Assembly (NCBI RefSeq): GCF_025989145.1
Contig: NZ_JAPDNQ010000002.1
Span: 434,001-498,000 of the forward strand
Length of the DNA: 64,000 bases
From: Microbacterium sp. SSM24
GTDB taxonomy: Bacteria; Actinomycetota; Actinomycetes; Actinomycetales; Microbacteriaceae
Direction: 5' to 3'
Below are positions 21,883 to 32,203 of this stretch, one piece after another. The notes below the pieces were generated by a model. The model searched no databases, was not told the DNA's origin, and saw only the letters and a program-made list of their open reading frames with translations. Positions within the stretch are counted from its first letter, which is position 1, and every line of letters begins with the position of its first letter. A program made the translations under genes and the position numbers.

Positions 21883-23859
21883 TCACAGGTCGAGATCGGG
21901 CACGTCGACCCGAACTTTCAGTGTATTGCGCGGGCCCGGGGCGCGACCCTTCGCTGGTCGTCTCGCCTTGATCGCGTGATTCACGACGGACGCCCGCAGG
22001 CTCTCCGCCACGCGGGGTCCGAGCGCGTAGTCGAAACGGATCAGCGCGCGCACGCCCTCGTCGCGCGGGAGCGGCCCGAGAACGGCTTCGCGATCGAGCT
22101 CGGGCACGGCCGAGCGCAGCGCGGCCAGTGCCGCATCGACCGCGGCGCGGGCGCCGTCGATCGACGCGACCCGCACGGTGGGCGGCATCCGCAGCGGAGC
22201 GCGATCGGCGAGCTCGGCGCGCGCGTACGCGGACTGCGTCCACGTGGCCAGAGCGCGCGCGACGGGACCGGCGACGCCGACCAGGTGCACCGGCGCGCCC
22301 GGCGCGGCGAGAGCGGCGGCATTCGACCACCAGCGCAGGCAGGACTCTCCGATGCGCAGATCCTCGGCGAGCAGCATCCGATCGCCATCCAGAAGGATCA
22401 CCGCGCGGTAGCCGCCTGCGGCGAGAGGCTCCGCGCCGCGCGTGGCGACGACGAGAGACGGGCGCGCATCCACCGTGGACACGGGGTGGTCGCCGTCGGC
22501 GATGATGACCCGCACACCCGGAAACGCGCGGCCGAGCTCGTCGGCGGTGCGCTCGCTCCCCGAGGAGGCCATGCGCAGCCGCGTGGAGGAGCACTCCGGG
22601 CACATCCACCCGGGGATCGCGCGACCGCACCACGTGCACGTCGGCACCGCACCCTGCCTCGCTGCGTGCAGGGGTCCGCCGCAGTGGGGGCAGCGCGCCG
22701 GATGCCGGCACTCCGCGCATACGAGGACGGGGGCGTAGCCCGGGCGGGCCACCTGGACGAGCACCGGACCCTGCGCGAGCGCTTCCCGGGCTGCTGCGAA
22801 GGCGGCCGACGGGACGCGAGCACCGCGCGACTCGCCTTCGCGCGTCGCGCTGAGGACGACCCGGGGGCTCGTACGACGCGTCGCCGGCGACTCCCGGACC
22901 CACCCCACCGCGACGAGTCGCTCCACGTCCGTGGTGCGGGTGTGACCGGCAAACACGAGTGCACCGCCTTCGAGCTCCTGCCGGAGCAGCGCTGCATCGC
23001 GCGCGTGCACTCCGGGACTCAGCGGCTCGCCGAGCAGCGGATCACCGTCGTCCCATACGGCGATCAGCCCGAGCTCGTGCACGGGTGCGTAGACCGCGGA
23101 GCGATTTCCGATCACGACGCACGGCGACGCCGCAAGCGTCCGAAGGAACGCGCCGTACCGAGCGGGCGAGCTCTGCCGGGAGTCGTCGCGCACGAGCGCC
23201 GTCTCGGGGATCCTGCCCTCGAGTGCCGCTTCGAGCTCGGCGCGGTCCCGATGATCGGGCACGACGAGCACAGCGCTCCGCCCCGCTGCCAGCGTGCGCA
23301 CCGCGGCCGCCGCGAGCAGCAGCGCCCAGGACCCGATCGGCGATCCGTTGGGCAGGAGCGCGGGAGCGGGCGGCGGGTCGACGGCGAGGCGCTCCCCCGC
23401 GTCGATCCCGGCACCGAGGCCATCGAACGCATCGAGCGTGCCGTTCGCCCACAGCAGGTGATCCGGGTCGACGGCGGGAGCCTCGGCGATTCCGGAGGCC
23501 AGCCAGGCCCTCTCGGCGCGCACCATCCGCTTCGGGATCGCCAGGCGCAGGATGTCGCTCGCCGACCCCGCGGCGCGGTCGGCGCATCGACGGGCGAGGG
23601 CGTAGAGGCGGGTCGGCAGCACCGCGACCGGCGAGACGACGGCATCGAGCTCCGAGAGCGGGCGGTCCGAGGCATCCGGCTCGCCCAGCTCCACGAGGAA
23701 GCCGTCGACCACCCGACCAGCCGTGCGCAGCGGCACGCGCACGCGCACGCCCGGCAGCGCCGAGTCGGCGAACTCGGAGGGGATCTCGTAGTCGAAGAGG
23801 CGATCGAGCTGCGGCAGCGGAGAGTCGATCAGCACGCGCGCGACTCTCCGCGCGGTCAC
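21883..23859 (-). CDS. priA: PriA-like primosomal protein N', helicase motifs lost
   Basis: 658 aa. The N-terminal 3'-DNA-binding domain and the cysteine-rich zinc module are intact (CAECRHPARCPHC, CTWCGRAIPGWMCPEC, eight Cys). The ATPase core is degenerate: the position of Walker A reads GSPIGSWALLL with no GKT, and the DEEH box is replaced by WDDGD. Actinobacterial PriA proteins as a class lack detectable helicase motifs and are presumed to act as a loading or structural factor in replication restart. GTG 23859 has GGAGG upstream. It is between metK and fmt in one operon. Confidence 0.92.
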   Translation of the reverse strand: MTARRVARVLIDSPLPQLDRLFDYEIPSEFADSALPGVRVRVPLRTAGRVVDGFLVELGEPDASDRPLSELDAVVSPVAVLPTRLYALARRCADRAAGSASDILRLAIPKRMVRAERAWLASGIAEAPAVDPDHLLWANGTLDAFDGLGAGIDAGERLAVDPPPAPALLPNGSPIGSWALLLAAAAVRTLAAGRSAVLVVPDHRDRAELEAALEGRIPETALVRDDSRQSSPARYGAFLRTLAASPCVVIGNRSAVYAPVHELGLIAVWDDGDPLLGEPLSPGVHARDAALLRQELEGGALVFAGHTRTTDVERLVAVGWVRESPATRRTSPRVVLSATREGESRGARVPSAAFAAAREALAQGPVLVQVARPGYAPVLVCAECRHPARCPHCGGPLHAARQGAVPTCTWCGRAIPGWMCPECSSTRLRMASSGSERTADELGRAFPGVRVIIADGDHPVSTVDARPSLVVATRGAEPLAAGGYRAVILLDGDRMLLAEDLRIGESCLRWWSNAAALAAPGAPVHLVGVAGPVARALATWTQSAYARAELADRAPLRMPPTVRVASIDGARAAVDAALAALRSAVPELDREAVLGPLPRDEGVRALIRFDYALGPRVAESLRASVVNHAIKARRPAKGRAPGPRNTLKVRVDVPDLDL

Positions 23860-23889
23860 CTGCGACCTCCGCGGACGCGCCGGGTCACG

Positions 23890-25083
23890 TCAGAGCCCGG
23901 CGGCGGCGCGCAGATCGTCGGCGCGGTCGGTGCGCTCCCACGTGAACTCGGGGAGCTCGCGGCCGAAGTGACCGTAGGCAGCGGTCTTCGCGTAGATCGG
24001 GCGCAGCAGGTCGAGCTGGTCGATGATCGCTTTGGGCCGCAGGTCGAAGACGTCGAGGATCGCTCGCGTGATCGCTTCGTCGGAGACCCGTCCGGTGCCG
24101 AAGGTCTCGACGTACAGGCCGACGGGCTTCGCCTTGCCGATGGCGTACGCCACCTGCACCTCGAGGCGGTCAGCGAGGCCCGCGGCGACGGCGTTCTTCG
24201 CGACCCAGCGCATCGCGTAGGCGGCGGAGCGGTCGACCTTCGAGGGGTCCTTGCCGCTGAAGGCGCCGCCGCCGTGCCGCGACGCGCCGCCGTAGGTGTC
24301 GATGATGATCTTGCGACCCGTGAGCCCGGCATCGCCCTTGGGTCCGCCGGTCACGAAGGGTCCGGCGGGATTGATGTAGAACTTCACGTCGGGAAGCTCG
24401 AGACCGGTCGACTCGAGAACGGGGTCGATGACCTCGGCGCGGACCGCGGCCCGCAGCGCCTTCTGCGAGATGTCGGGCTGGTGCTGGGTGGACAGGACCA
24501 CGGACTCGACCGTGCGCGGTGTGGCACCGTCGTAGCCGAGCGTCACCTGAGTCTTGCCGTCCGGACGCAGGAACGGGAGCTCACCGGAGCGACGCACGGC
24601 CGCGAGGCGCTCGGCCAGGCGGTGCGCCGTCCATGCCGCCATGGGCATGAGTTCCGGAGTCTCGGTGGTCGCGTAGCCGAACATGATGCCCTGATCGCCC
24701 GCGCCCTGCAGGTCGGCCGGGTCTTCGGAGCCGTCCTCGCGGCGCTCGAACGCCTTGTCGACGCCCGCCGCGATGTCGGACGACTGCGCGCCGATCGACA
24801 CGCTGACGCCGCACGAGTCGCCGTCGAACCCGGTCTCGCTCGAGGTGTAGCCGATGCGGTTCACCACGGAGCGGACGATCGCGGGGATCTCCACGTACGC
24901 GGAGGTCGACACCTCGCCGGCGACGTGGACCAGCCCGGTCGTGACCAGGGTCTCCACGGCCACGCGACCGCGCGGGTCTTCGGCGAGGATCGCGTCGAGG
25001 ATGCTGTCGGAGATCTGATCGCAGATCTTGTCAGGGTGCCCCTCGGTGACGGATTCGGATGTGAACAGACGAAGGTCGGTCAT
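23890..25083 (-). CDS. metK: S-adenosylmethionine synthetase
   Basis: 397 aa. It makes SAM from methionine and ATP. Signature loops: [13 protein letters not shown] (ATP/methionine), GAGDQG at 127-132 and [19 protein letters not shown] 25083 with GGAG upstream; the frame extends to 25137 but across the rpoZ terminator. The leader is under 90 nt and carries no SAM-riboswitch-like fold that I can see. Confidence 0.98.
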   Translation of the reverse strand: MTDLRLFTSESVTEGHPDKICDQISDSILDAILAEDPRGRVAVETLVTTGLVHVAGEVSTSAYVEIPAIVRSVVNRIGYTSSETGFDGDSCGVSVSIGAQSSDIAAGVDKAFERREDGSEDPADLQGAGDQGIMFGYATTETPELMPMAAWTAHRLAERLAAVRRSGELPFLRPDGKTQVTLGYDGATPRTVESVVLSTQHQPDISQKALRAAVRAEVIDPVLESTGLELPDVKFYINPAGPFVTGGPKGDAGLTGRKIIIDTYGGASRHGGGAFSGKDPSKVDRSAAYAMRWVAKNAVAAGLADRLEVQVAYAIGKAKPVGLYVETFGTGRVSDEAITRAILDVFDLRPKAIIDQLDLLRPIYAKTAAYGHFGRELPEFTWERTDRADDLRAAAGL

Positions 25084-25117
25084 CGATGCTCCAGGTCGGA
25101 TGAGTGCAGGCACCAGT

Positions 25118-25154
25118 ATGCCCCCGGACACGGACAAGGCCGCGCCGGGGGCAT
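25118..25154 (-). terminator. Terminator between rpoZ and metK
   Basis: 10-bp perfect stem (25118-25127 with 25145-25154) with a 17-nt loop, 16 bp after the rpoZ stop. It separates rpoZ from metK or attenuates read-through. Confidence 0.55.
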
Positions 25155-25170
25155 CAGAAGGTCACAGAGG

Positions 25171-25425
25171 TCAGTCGAGTGCGCGCAGACGCAGCTTGTC
25201 CTCGTGGATCTCGTGCATCGCGATCGTGAGCGGCTTGTCCTCGACGGTGGAGTCGACGAGCGGGCCCACGTTGTCGAACAGGTTCCCCTCGTGCAGGTCG
25301 GAGTAGTAGTCGTTGATCTGGCGCGCGCGCTTGGACGCGAAGATCACGAGCTGGTACTTCGAGTCGACCTTCTCGAGAAGGCTGTCGATGGGGGGCTCGA
25401 TGATGCCCTGGTTCGTTCCTGCCAT
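25171..25425 (-). CDS. rpoZ: RNA polymerase omega subunit
   Basis: 84 aa. Omega assists RNA polymerase assembly. The conserved block [28 protein letters not shown] is present, as is [13 protein letters not shown] 25425 follows AGGAGGA. Omega is commonly next to gmk. It has its own -10-like TAGAAT. Confidence 0.97.
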   Translation of the reverse strand: MAGTNQGIIEPPIDSLLEKVDSKYQLVIFASKRARQINDYYSDLHEGNLFDNVGPLVDSTVEDKPLTIAMHEIHEDKLRLRALD

Positions 25426-25467
25426 GGGAATCCTCCTGGATCGTATGACGGGTGGAGAGGTTCGGGA

Positions 25468-25486
25468 GCCCCGGACGTGCCGGGGC
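25468..25486 (-). other. Hairpin in the gmk-rpoZ intergenic region
   Basis: GCCCCGG/CCGGGGC 7-bp stem with 5-nt loop. It lies downstream of the gmk stop but also downstream of the candidate rpoZ -10, so it could terminate gmk or sit in the rpoZ leader. Confidence 0.35.
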
Positions 25487-25494
25487 ATCCCACC

Positions 25495-25500
25495 ATTCTA
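25495..25500 (-). promoter_or_regulatory. Candidate -10 box for rpoZ
   Basis: TAGAAT on the - strand, 70 bp before the rpoZ ATG and 17 bp after the gmk stop. No clear -35. Confidence 0.4.
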
Positions 25501-25516
25501 CGTCAGCGGGTGAGAT

Positions 25517-26413
25517 TCAGCGCGCAAGCCCGGCGACCTCGTCGGCCGCGCGCGCCACGTCGTCGTTCACGACGCGATAGTCGAACTCCCCCTGCGAGGC
25601 CAGCTCGGTCTTCGCGGTGCGCAGGCGACGCGCGCGTTCCTCGTCGCCCTCCGTGCCGCGACCGACCAGACGCTGAACGAGCTCGTCCCAGCTCGGCGGG
25701 AGCAGGAACACCAGCGTCGCCGAAGGATCGGCGGTGCGCACCTGCCGCGCGCCCTGCAGATCGATCTCGAGGAGTGCGGTGCGTCCGTCGGCGAGCACGC
25801 GTTCGATCGGCGCGCGCGGCGTGCCGTAGCGATAGGCGTTGTGGACGGTGGCGTGCTCGAGCAGCTCCCCCGCCTCGACGAGCCGGTCGAACTCCGCGTC
25901 GTCGACGAAGAAGTAGTGCTCGCCGTCCACCTCGCCGGGGCGGGGGGCGCGCGTCGTCGCCGACACCGAGAGGTGGATCTCGGGGTGGTGCTCCTTGATG
26001 TGTGCGGCGACCGTTCCCTTGCCGACCGCGGTGGGTCCGGCGAGCACGACGAGACGACTCCGCCCGCCCCGCGGCTCGAGCTCGGGCCAGCGCTCGTCGA
26101 GAAAGCGTCGCAGGTGCGTGCGCTGCCGCGAACCCAGGCCGCCGAGTCGCTTCACCGGCGAGATCCCCAGGTCCGCGAGAATGCGGTCGCGCTTGCCTTC
26201 GCCGATCGCGGGGATGCTGGTGAGGAACTCCGTCACGCGCATGGCGCCGGCGGGCGATGCCGGGTCCGCCAGGGCGCGCCGCAGCAGCTCCTGCGGAGTG
26301 ATGACGCGCATCGACACGTCCTTCTTGAGCGCCGCCCTCTCGCGGCGCGCCGCGACGGCGCGCCGGGATGCCGCGACCCGGTCGACCTCGGGGGGCGTGC
26401 GGGAATCAGCCAC
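25517..26413 (-). CDS. gmk: mIHF-guanylate kinase fusion
   Basis: 298 aa. Residues about 10-110 match the actinobacterial integration host factor (mIHF): AAVAARRERAALKK, EFLTSIPAIGEGKRDRILADLGI and the helix RRLRGLGxRQR-like RLGGLGSRQRTHL. From about 119 it is guanylate kinase (GMP to GDP): P-loop GPTAVGKGT (126-134), GMP-binding SATTRAPRPGEVDG, and the lid region. In mycobacteria and streptomycetes mIHF is a separate gene just upstream of gmk; here the two are one polypeptide. GTG 26413 overlaps pyrF by 8 bp; there is no stop between the domains. Confidence 0.95.
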   Translation of the reverse strand: MADSRTPPEVDRVAASRRAVAARRERAALKKDVSMRVITPQELLRRALADPASPAGAMRVTEFLTSIPAIGEGKRDRILADLGISPVKRLGGLGSRQRTHLRRFLDERWPELEPRGGRSRLVVLAGPTAVGKGTVAAHIKEHHPEIHLSVSATTRAPRPGEVDGEHYFFVDDAEFDRLVEAGELLEHATVHNAYRYGTPRAPIERVLADGRTALLEIDLQGARQVRTADPSATLVFLLPPSWDELVQRLVGRGTEGDEERARRLRTAKTELASQGEFDYRVVNDDVARAADEVAGLAR

Positions 26414-27263
26414 GGGGTCCTCCGTACAGCGCAGCGCGCTCCTCGATGCGCCGGGCGAGGCCCGCCGGGCCGGCGGACAGGATGCTGCGGCTCTCGCTCG
26501 CGATGACCTGGCCGGCCACCGGGCCGAAGAGCGTCGCCAGGTCGGCCGGATCCGCGCCCTGTGCACCGAAGCCGGGAGCGAGGATCGGCGCTCCGCGGAG
26601 GGCGTCATCGGTCAGGCCGATCGCGGCCCGGTCGACCGTCGCACCGACGACGAGGCCGACCGGTCCGAGCCCGCCCGCGAACGCGGCCGAGCCGTTGACC
26701 CATGCGATGTCCCGCGCGACGCGCTCGGCCACGGTCTGGCCGTCGCTCGCGGCGACATCCACCACCTGTGCGCTCTGCAGCGCGAAAGCTTCGGGGTTGC
26801 TGGTGGCCGCGAGCACGAAGGCGCCCTTGCCGTGACGGATCGCCGTCGTGAGGGTCGCCCGCAGCGAGTCCGGCCCGAGGTACGGGCTCAGCGTGACCGC
26901 ATCGGCCTCGAGCGGTGACCCGGCCTCGAGCCAGGCGGCCGCATACCCCTCCATCGTGGTGCCGATGTCGCCGCGCTTGGCGTCGGCGATCACGACCAGG
27001 CCGGCGTCGCGCGCCTCGGCGAGCACGTCCTCGAGCGCCGCGAAGCCGGCCGAGCCGTAGCGCTCGTAGAACGCGACCTGGGGCTTCACGATGCCGACGC
27101 GCCCTGTTGCGGCTTCGACCACGCGCAGGCCGAACTCGCGGGCCGACGTGGCGGAGGCATCCATTCCCCACTCCTCGAGGAGGGCCACGTGCGGGTCGAT
27201 GCCGACGCACAGAGGGCCGTGCGCCGCCAGAGCCGTCGCGACCCGATCGCCGAATGAGCTCAC
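26406..27263 (-). CDS. pyrF: Orotidine 5'-phosphate decarboxylase (type 2)
   Basis: 285 aa; last step of UMP synthesis. The catalytic array is [11 protein letters not shown] (Asp94, Lys96, Asp99). Type 2 length and an NPEAFALQ segment fit actinobacterial enzymes. GTG start overlaps the carB stop (GTGA), so it is translated with the pyr operon. Confidence 0.97.
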   Translation of the reverse strand: MSSFGDRVATALAAHGPLCVGIDPHVALLEEWGMDASATSAREFGLRVVEAATGRVGIVKPQVAFYERYGSAGFAALEDVLAEARDAGLVVIADAKRGDIGTTMEGYAAAWLEAGSPLEADAVTLSPYLGPDSLRATLTTAIRHGKGAFVLAATSNPEAFALQSAQVVDVAASDGQTVAERVARDIAWVNGSAAFAGGLGPVGLVVGATVDRAAIGLTDDALRGAPILAPGFGAQGADPADLATLFGPVAGQVIASESRSILSAGPAGLARRIEERAALYGGPRG

Positions 27264-30200
27264 GTGCGCACCGCCCGATCGATCGCGTACTCCTGGAGGC
27301 TCTTCACAGCGAAGCCCTCCCGCAGCACGGGAAGCGCGCTCACCGCAGCGCCGAGCACCGCCATCGTGGTGAACAGCGCCTTGTCGGCGGCCACGGCCGC
27401 CGCGCGGATCTCGTAGCCGTCGGCGCGGGCGGCACCGCCGGAAGGGGTGTTCACGACGATGTCGATGTCGCCCGCGTTGATGAGGTCGACGATGTTCGTG
27501 GCGCCGGATTCCTGCGTCTCGGAGAACTTGCTCACCACGCGCACCGCGATGCCGTTGCGGGCGAGGATCTCGGCGGTGCCCTCGGTGGCGACGAGGTCGA
27601 AGCCGAGCTCCTGGAGGCGATGCGCGGGAAGGATCACGGCGCGCTTGTCGCTGTCGGCGACGGAGATGAAGACGGTGCCGGACTGCGGCATGCCTCCGTA
27701 GGCCGCCTCCTGCGACTTGGCGAACGCCGTCGGGAAGTCGCGGTCGATGCCCATGACCTCACCCGTCGAGCGCATCTCGGGGCCGAGCACCGAGTCGACG
27801 GTCTGACCGTCGGCGGTGCGGAAGCGCTTGAACGGCAGCACGGCCTCCTTGACCGCGACGGGAGCGTCCAGCGGTACGCGGGAGCCGTCCTGCGCGGGGA
27901 GGAGTCCCTCTGCCTTGAGCTCGGCGATGCTCGCTCCCGCCATGATGCGCGACGCGGCCTTCGCGAGCGGGATGCCGAGCGCCTTCGACACGAACGGCAC
28001 CGTGCGGCTCGCGCGGGGGTTCGCCTCGATGACATAGAGCACACCGGCCGAGATGGCGAACTGCACGTTGAGCAGCCCGCGCACCCCCACGCCCTCCGCG
28101 ATCGCACGCGTGGCCTCGCGGACACGGTCCACGTCGGTGCGGCCCAGACTCACGGGCGGCAGGGTGCACGAGGAGTCGCCGGAGTGGATGCCGGCCTCTT
28201 CGAGGTGCTCCATGACGCCGCCGATGTACAGCTCGTCGCCGTCGAACAGCGCGTCGACGTCGAGTTCGATCGCATCGTCGAGGAAGCGGTCCACCAGCAG
28301 CGGAAGCCCGGGACCGATGATCGCCTCACCCGCGACGCGCACGAAGTAGTCGCGCAGCGCCTCGGTCGAGTAGACGATCTCCATTCCGCGGCCGCCGAGC
28401 ACGAAGCTCGGCCGGACGAGCACGGGGTAGCCGATCTCTTCGGCGACCGCGACCGCGCCGTCGGCGTCGATGGCGGTGCCGCTGCGCGGGGCCACGAGTC
28501 CGGCGGCGTCGAGAAGACGCGAGAAGAGCTCGCGCTCCTCGGCGAGGTCGATCGCGGCGGGCTGGGTGCCGAGGATCGGGTACCCGGCCTCCTCGATGCC
28601 CTTCGCGAGTCCGAGAGGCGTCTGGCCGCCGAGCTGGCAGATGACGCCGAGGATCGTCCCCGACTGCGCTTCCGCGTGCAGCACCTCGAGCACGTCCTCG
28701 AGCGTGAGGGGCTCGAAGTAGAGGCGGTCGGACGTGTCGTAGTCGGTCGACACGGTCTCGGGGTTGCAGTTGACCATGACGGTCTCGTAGCCGGCCTCCG
28801 AGAGGGCGAACGACGCGTGCACGCACGAGTAGTCGAATTCCACGCCCTGGCCGATGCGGTTCGGACCCGAGCCGATGATGACGATCTTCGTCCGCTCGGA
28901 CGGCGTCACCTCGGTCTCGAAGTCGTAGCTCGAGTAGTGGTACGGCGTGAGCGCCGGGAACTCCCCCGCACAGGTGTCGACCGTCTTGTAGACGGGCCGG
29001 ATCGAGAGGGCGTGACGGATGCCGCGCACCTCCGCCTCGGTTGTGCCACGGAGCTGCGCGATCTGGGCGTCGCTGAAGCCGTGCTCCTTCGCGACGCGCA
29101 GGGTGGCGGCATCCAGCTCCCCGGCCTTCGCCACGAACTCGGCGACCTCGTTGATGAGCACGATCTGGTCGAGGAACCACGGGTCGATCTTGGTGGCCTC
29201 GAAGGCCTCCTCGACCGAGGCCCCCCGCCGCAGAGCCTGCTGCAGCACGACGATCCGACCGTCGGTCGGCTTCTTCGCGATCTCGAGCAGCTCTGCCGCC
29301 GAGCGCTCCTCGTCGCCCCAGTGGAAGCTCGACCCGCGCTTCTCCAGCGAGCGGAGCGCCTTCTGCAGCGCTGTCGCGTAGTTGCGCCCGATGGCCATCG
29401 CCTCGCCCACCGACTTCATGGTGGTCGTGAGGGTCGTGTCCGCCGCCGGGAACTTCTCGAAGTTGAAGCGGGGCACCTTGACGACGACGTAGTCCAGGGT
29501 CGGCTCGAAGCTCGCCGGCGTCACCTTCGTGATGTCGTTCGGGATCTCGTCGAGCCGGTATCCGATCGCCAGCTTCGCGGCGATCTTCGCGATCGGGAAC
29601 CCGGTGGCCTTCGAAGCGAGCGCGGACGAACGCGAGACGCGCGGATTCATCTCGATGACGATGATGCGTCCCGTGGCCGGGTCGACGGCGAACTGGATGT
29701 TGCAGCCGCCGGTGTCCACGCCGACGGCGCGGATGATGTCGATGCCGATGTCACGGAGCTTCTGGTACTCGCGGTCGGTCAGCGTGAGCGCCGGGGCGAC
29801 GGTGATCGAATCGCCGGTGTGGACCCCGACCGGGTCGACGTTCTCGATGGAGCAGACGACGACCGTGTTGTCGGCGGTGTCGCGCATGAGCTCGAGCTCG
29901 TACTCCTTCCACCCGAGGATCGACTCCTCCAGGAGCACCTCGTTCGTGGGCGAGTCGTGCAGGCCCGCACCGCCGATGCGGCGGAGGTCGGTCTCGTCGT
30001 AGGCGAACCCGGAACCGAGACCGCCCATGGTGAACGACGGGCGCACGACCAGCGGGTAGCCGAGCTGCTCGGCGCCGGCGAGCAGCTCCTCCATCGAGTG
30101 GCAGATGACGGATGCCGCGACATCCGCCCCCGCATCGAGGACGAGCTGCTTGAAGATCTGGCGGTCTTCGCCCTTGTTGATCGCCTCGAAATCGGCGCCG

Positions 30201-30547
30201 ATCAGCTCGACGTCGTACTTCTCGAGGATGCCGAGCTGGTGCAGGGCGATCGCCGCGTTCAGAGCGGTCTGGCCGCCGAGGGTGGGCAGGATCGCGTCGG
30301 GCTTCTCCTTCGCGATGATCGACTCGATGACGGCGGGCGTGATCGGCTCGATGTACGTCGCGTCCGCGAAGTCGGGGTCGGTCATGATCGTCGCCGGGTT
30401 CGAGTTCACCAGGATGACGCGCACGCCCTCCTCGCGGAGCACACGGCAGGCCTGCGTTCCCGAGTAGTCGAACTCGCACGCCTGCCCGATGACGATCGGG
30501 CCGGAGCCGATCACGAGGACGGAGTTGATGTCGTCGCGCTTAGGCAT
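27260..30547 (-). CDS. carB: Carbamoyl-phosphate synthase large subunit
   Basis: 1095 aa, two homologous ATP-grasp halves (about 1-400 and 560-930), an oligomerisation domain between them and a C-terminal MGS allosteric domain. Start [29 protein letters not shown] and mid-protein [21 protein letters not shown] are the two biotin-carboxylase-like N-folds. ATG 30547 overlaps carA by 8 bp. Confidence 0.99.
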   Translation of the reverse strand: MPKRDDINSVLVIGSGPIVIGQACEFDYSGTQACRVLREEGVRVILVNSNPATIMTDPDFADATYIEPITPAVIESIIAKEKPDAILPTLGGQTALNAAIALHQLGILEKYDVELIGADFEAINKGEDRQIFKQLVLDAGADVAASVICHSMEELLAGAEQLGYPLVVRPSFTMGGLGSGFAYDETDLRRIGGAGLHDSPTNEVLLEESILGWKEYELELMRDTADNTVVVCSIENVDPVGVHTGDSITVAPALTLTDREYQKLRDIGIDIIRAVGVDTGGCNIQFAVDPATGRIIVIEMNPRVSRSSALASKATGFPIAKIAAKLAIGYRLDEIPNDITKVTPASFEPTLDYVVVKVPRFNFEKFPAADTTLTTTMKSVGEAMAIGRNYATALQKALRSLEKRGSSFHWGDEERSAAELLEIAKKPTDGRIVVLQQALRRGASVEEAFEATKIDPWFLDQIVLINEVAEFVAKAGELDAATLRVAKEHGFSDAQIAQLRGTTEAEVRGIRHALSIRPVYKTVDTCAGEFPALTPYHYSSYDFETEVTPSERTKIVIIGSGPNRIGQGVEFDYSCVHASFALSEAGYETVMVNCNPETVSTDYDTSDRLYFEPLTLEDVLEVLHAEAQSGTILGVICQLGGQTPLGLAKGIEEAGYPILGTQPAAIDLAEERELFSRLLDAAGLVAPRSGTAIDADGAVAVAEEIGYPVLVRPSFVLGGRGMEIVYSTEALRDYFVRVAGEAIIGPGLPLLVDRFLDDAIELDVDALFDGDELYIGGVMEHLEEAGIHSGDSSCTLPPVSLGRTDVDRVREATRAIAEGVGVRGLLNVQFAISAGVLYVIEANPRASRTVPFVSKALGIPLAKAASRIMAGASIAELKAEGLLPAQDGSRVPLDAPVAVKEAVLPFKRFRTADGQTVDSVLGPEMRSTGEVMGIDRDFPTAFAKSQEAAYGGMPQSGTVFISVADSDKRAVILPAHRLQELGFDLVATEGTAEILARNGIAVRVVSKFSETQESGATNIVDLINAGDIDIVVNTPSGGAARADGYEIRAAAVAADKALFTTMAVLGAAVSALPVLREGFAVKSLQEYAIDRAVRT

Positions 30548-31697
30548 TCTTCTTGCTCTCCAGGGTTGCGACGACCAGGTCGCGGAAGCGGTCGAACAGG
30601 TAATGGGCGTCGTGCGGGCCGGCGGCGGCCTCGGGGTGGTACTGCACCGAGAACGCGGGGATGTCGAGGGCGCGAAGACCCTCGACGACACGATCGTTGA
30701 GGCCGACGTGGCTCACCTCGATGCGCCCGTACCCGTTCGGGCTGTCGAACTCGCCCTCGATGGGCGCGTCGACCGCGAAGCCGTGGTTGTGGGCGGTGAT
30801 CTCGACGCGGCCGGTCGCCTTGTCGAGCACCGGCTGGTTGATGCCGCGGTGCCCGAACGGCAGCTTGTAGGTGCCGAGGCCCAGGGCGCGCCCGAGCAGC
30901 TGGTTGCCGAAGCAGATCCCGAAGAACGGCAGCCCGTCGTCGAGCACGCCGCGAAGCAGGTCGACGTGGTCGCCGGATGCCGCGGGGTCGCCGGGACCGT
31001 TGGAATAGAACACCGCGACGGGATCGATCGCGCGGATCTCGTCGATCGTGACGTCCTGTGGGAGGACGTGGACCTCGAAGCCGCGAGCCGCGAGATTGTC
31101 GACCGTCGCCTGCTTGACGCCCAGGTCGAGCACCGCGAGGTTGCCGATCCGCTCCCCCGTGGCCGCGGTGACCTCTGCGGCTGAGACCGAGACCTGTGCG
31201 GAGAGGTTCTGCCCCGCCATCTGCGGAGCCTCGCGCACCAGGCGGAGCTGCTCCTCGGTGTCCAGGGCTGCGGCGTCACCCGAGAAGATGCCGCCGCGCA
31301 TGCTGCCGGCTGAGCGGATGTGCCGTGTGACGGCGCGCGTGTCGATGCCGCTGATTCCCACGACCCCGTCGTTCACGAGGGCGTCGTCGAGGGACTCGTC
31401 GGCGCGCCAGTTCGACACCACGCGCGAGGGGTCGCGGACGATGTAGCCCGACACCCAGATGCGGCGCGACTCCGGGTCCTCGCCGTTCATGCCCGTGTTG
31501 CCGATGTGCGGAGCGGTCTGGAGCACGATCTGGCCGGCGTAGGAGGGGTCGGTCAGCGTCTCCTGATAGCCGGTCATGCCGGTGGAGAACACGACTTCGC
31601 CCATCGTGGTGCCCTCGGCACCGTAGGCGCGGCCGACGTGGCGTGTCCCGTCTTCGAGGACGAGCACGGCGGGAGCGGTCTGGAACAGGGAGGTCAT
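30540..31697 (-). CDS. carA: Carbamoyl-phosphate synthase small subunit
   Basis: 385 aa. Class-I glutaminase supplying ammonia to CarB. Nucleophile Cys near 260 in [12 protein letters not shown]; His and Glu in [14 protein letters not shown]. The N-terminal small-subunit fold [18 protein letters not shown] is present. ATG overlaps the upstream stop (ATGA). Confidence 0.99.
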   Translation of the reverse strand: MTSLFQTAPAVLVLEDGTRHVGRAYGAEGTTMGEVVFSTGMTGYQETLTDPSYAGQIVLQTAPHIGNTGMNGEDPESRRIWVSGYIVRDPSRVVSNWRADESLDDALVNDGVVGISGIDTRAVTRHIRSAGSMRGGIFSGDAAALDTEEQLRLVREAPQMAGQNLSAQVSVSAAEVTAATGERIGNLAVLDLGVKQATVDNLAARGFEVHVLPQDVTIDEIRAIDPVAVFYSNGPGDPAASGDHVDLLRGVLDDGLPFFGICFGNQLLGRALGLGTYKLPFGHRGINQPVLDKATGRVEITAHNHGFAVDAPIEGEFDSPNGYGRIEVSHVGLNDRVVEGLRALDIPAFSVQYHPEAAAGPHDAHYLFDRFRDLVVATLESKKNA

Positions 31698-32203
31698 GCG
31701 TCGGTTCCCGTCTGGCTGGGGAGGAGGATGGCGGACACCGCGTCGGCGAGAGCGCGAGCCGAGGCATCCTGGGGGCGGAAGTAGGAGTCGACGACCGTGC
31801 CGTCGTCGGTGCGCCAGGAGAGGCGCGTGAGCCCGTCGCGCTCGACGACGCGATCGATCGCGACCGTGGACTGCGCCACCTCGACGATCCGGGCGGCGTC
31901 GAGGAACACACGGGGCTGGCCGGTCAGGTCGATCGCCACACCGGCCTCGGTCACGGTGACGTCGGCGCGCGAACGGAAGGCGAGACCCTTCACCGCGAGA
32001 CGTTCGAGCGGCTCGCCGTGACGCGTGGTCGCGACGTACAGCGACGCGAACGCGGCGAGCACGGTGGCACCATCGGGCGCCTCCGCGACGGGCGCGACGA
32101 TGCCGCTGTCGCGGCGGGCACGTCGGCGCCACGCCCAGACGCCGAGCCCGACGAGCGCCAGCGCGACGACGGCCGTGACGACGAGTGCGCCCTCGCGTGT
32201 CAT
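31694..32203 (-). CDS. PH-like domain membrane-anchored protein of the pyr operon
   Basis: 169 aa. N-terminal helix about 7-25 ([21 protein letters not shown]) followed by an arginine cluster, giving an N-out anchor, then a beta-rich soluble domain ([38 protein letters not shown]) that looks like a bacterial PH-like barrel. Genes of this kind recur between pyrC and carA in actinobacteria, but the role is unknown. Overlaps pyrC and carA by four bases each. Confidence 0.8.
   Translation of the reverse strand: MTREGALVVTAVVALALVGLGVWAWRRRARRDSGIVAPVAEAPDGATVLAAFASLYVATTRHGEPLERLAVKGLAFRSRADVTVTEAGVAIDLTGQPRVFLDAARIVEVAQSTVAIDRVVERDGLTRLSWRTDDGTVVDSYFRPQDASARALADAVSAILLPSQTGTDA

Noticed and set aside
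25084..25170. SAM riboswitch upstream of metK
   Set aside because: The leader is under 90 nt and is occupied by the rpoZ terminator; no SAM-I/II-type folds recognised.
21811..25998. 1395-codon open frame spanning priA, metK, rpoZ and part of gmk
   Set aside because: It runs across four real genes and their intergenic signals; antisense shadow.
26915..30700. 1261-codon open frame opposite carB
   Set aside because: Same antisense artefact; no motifs and low-complexity composition.
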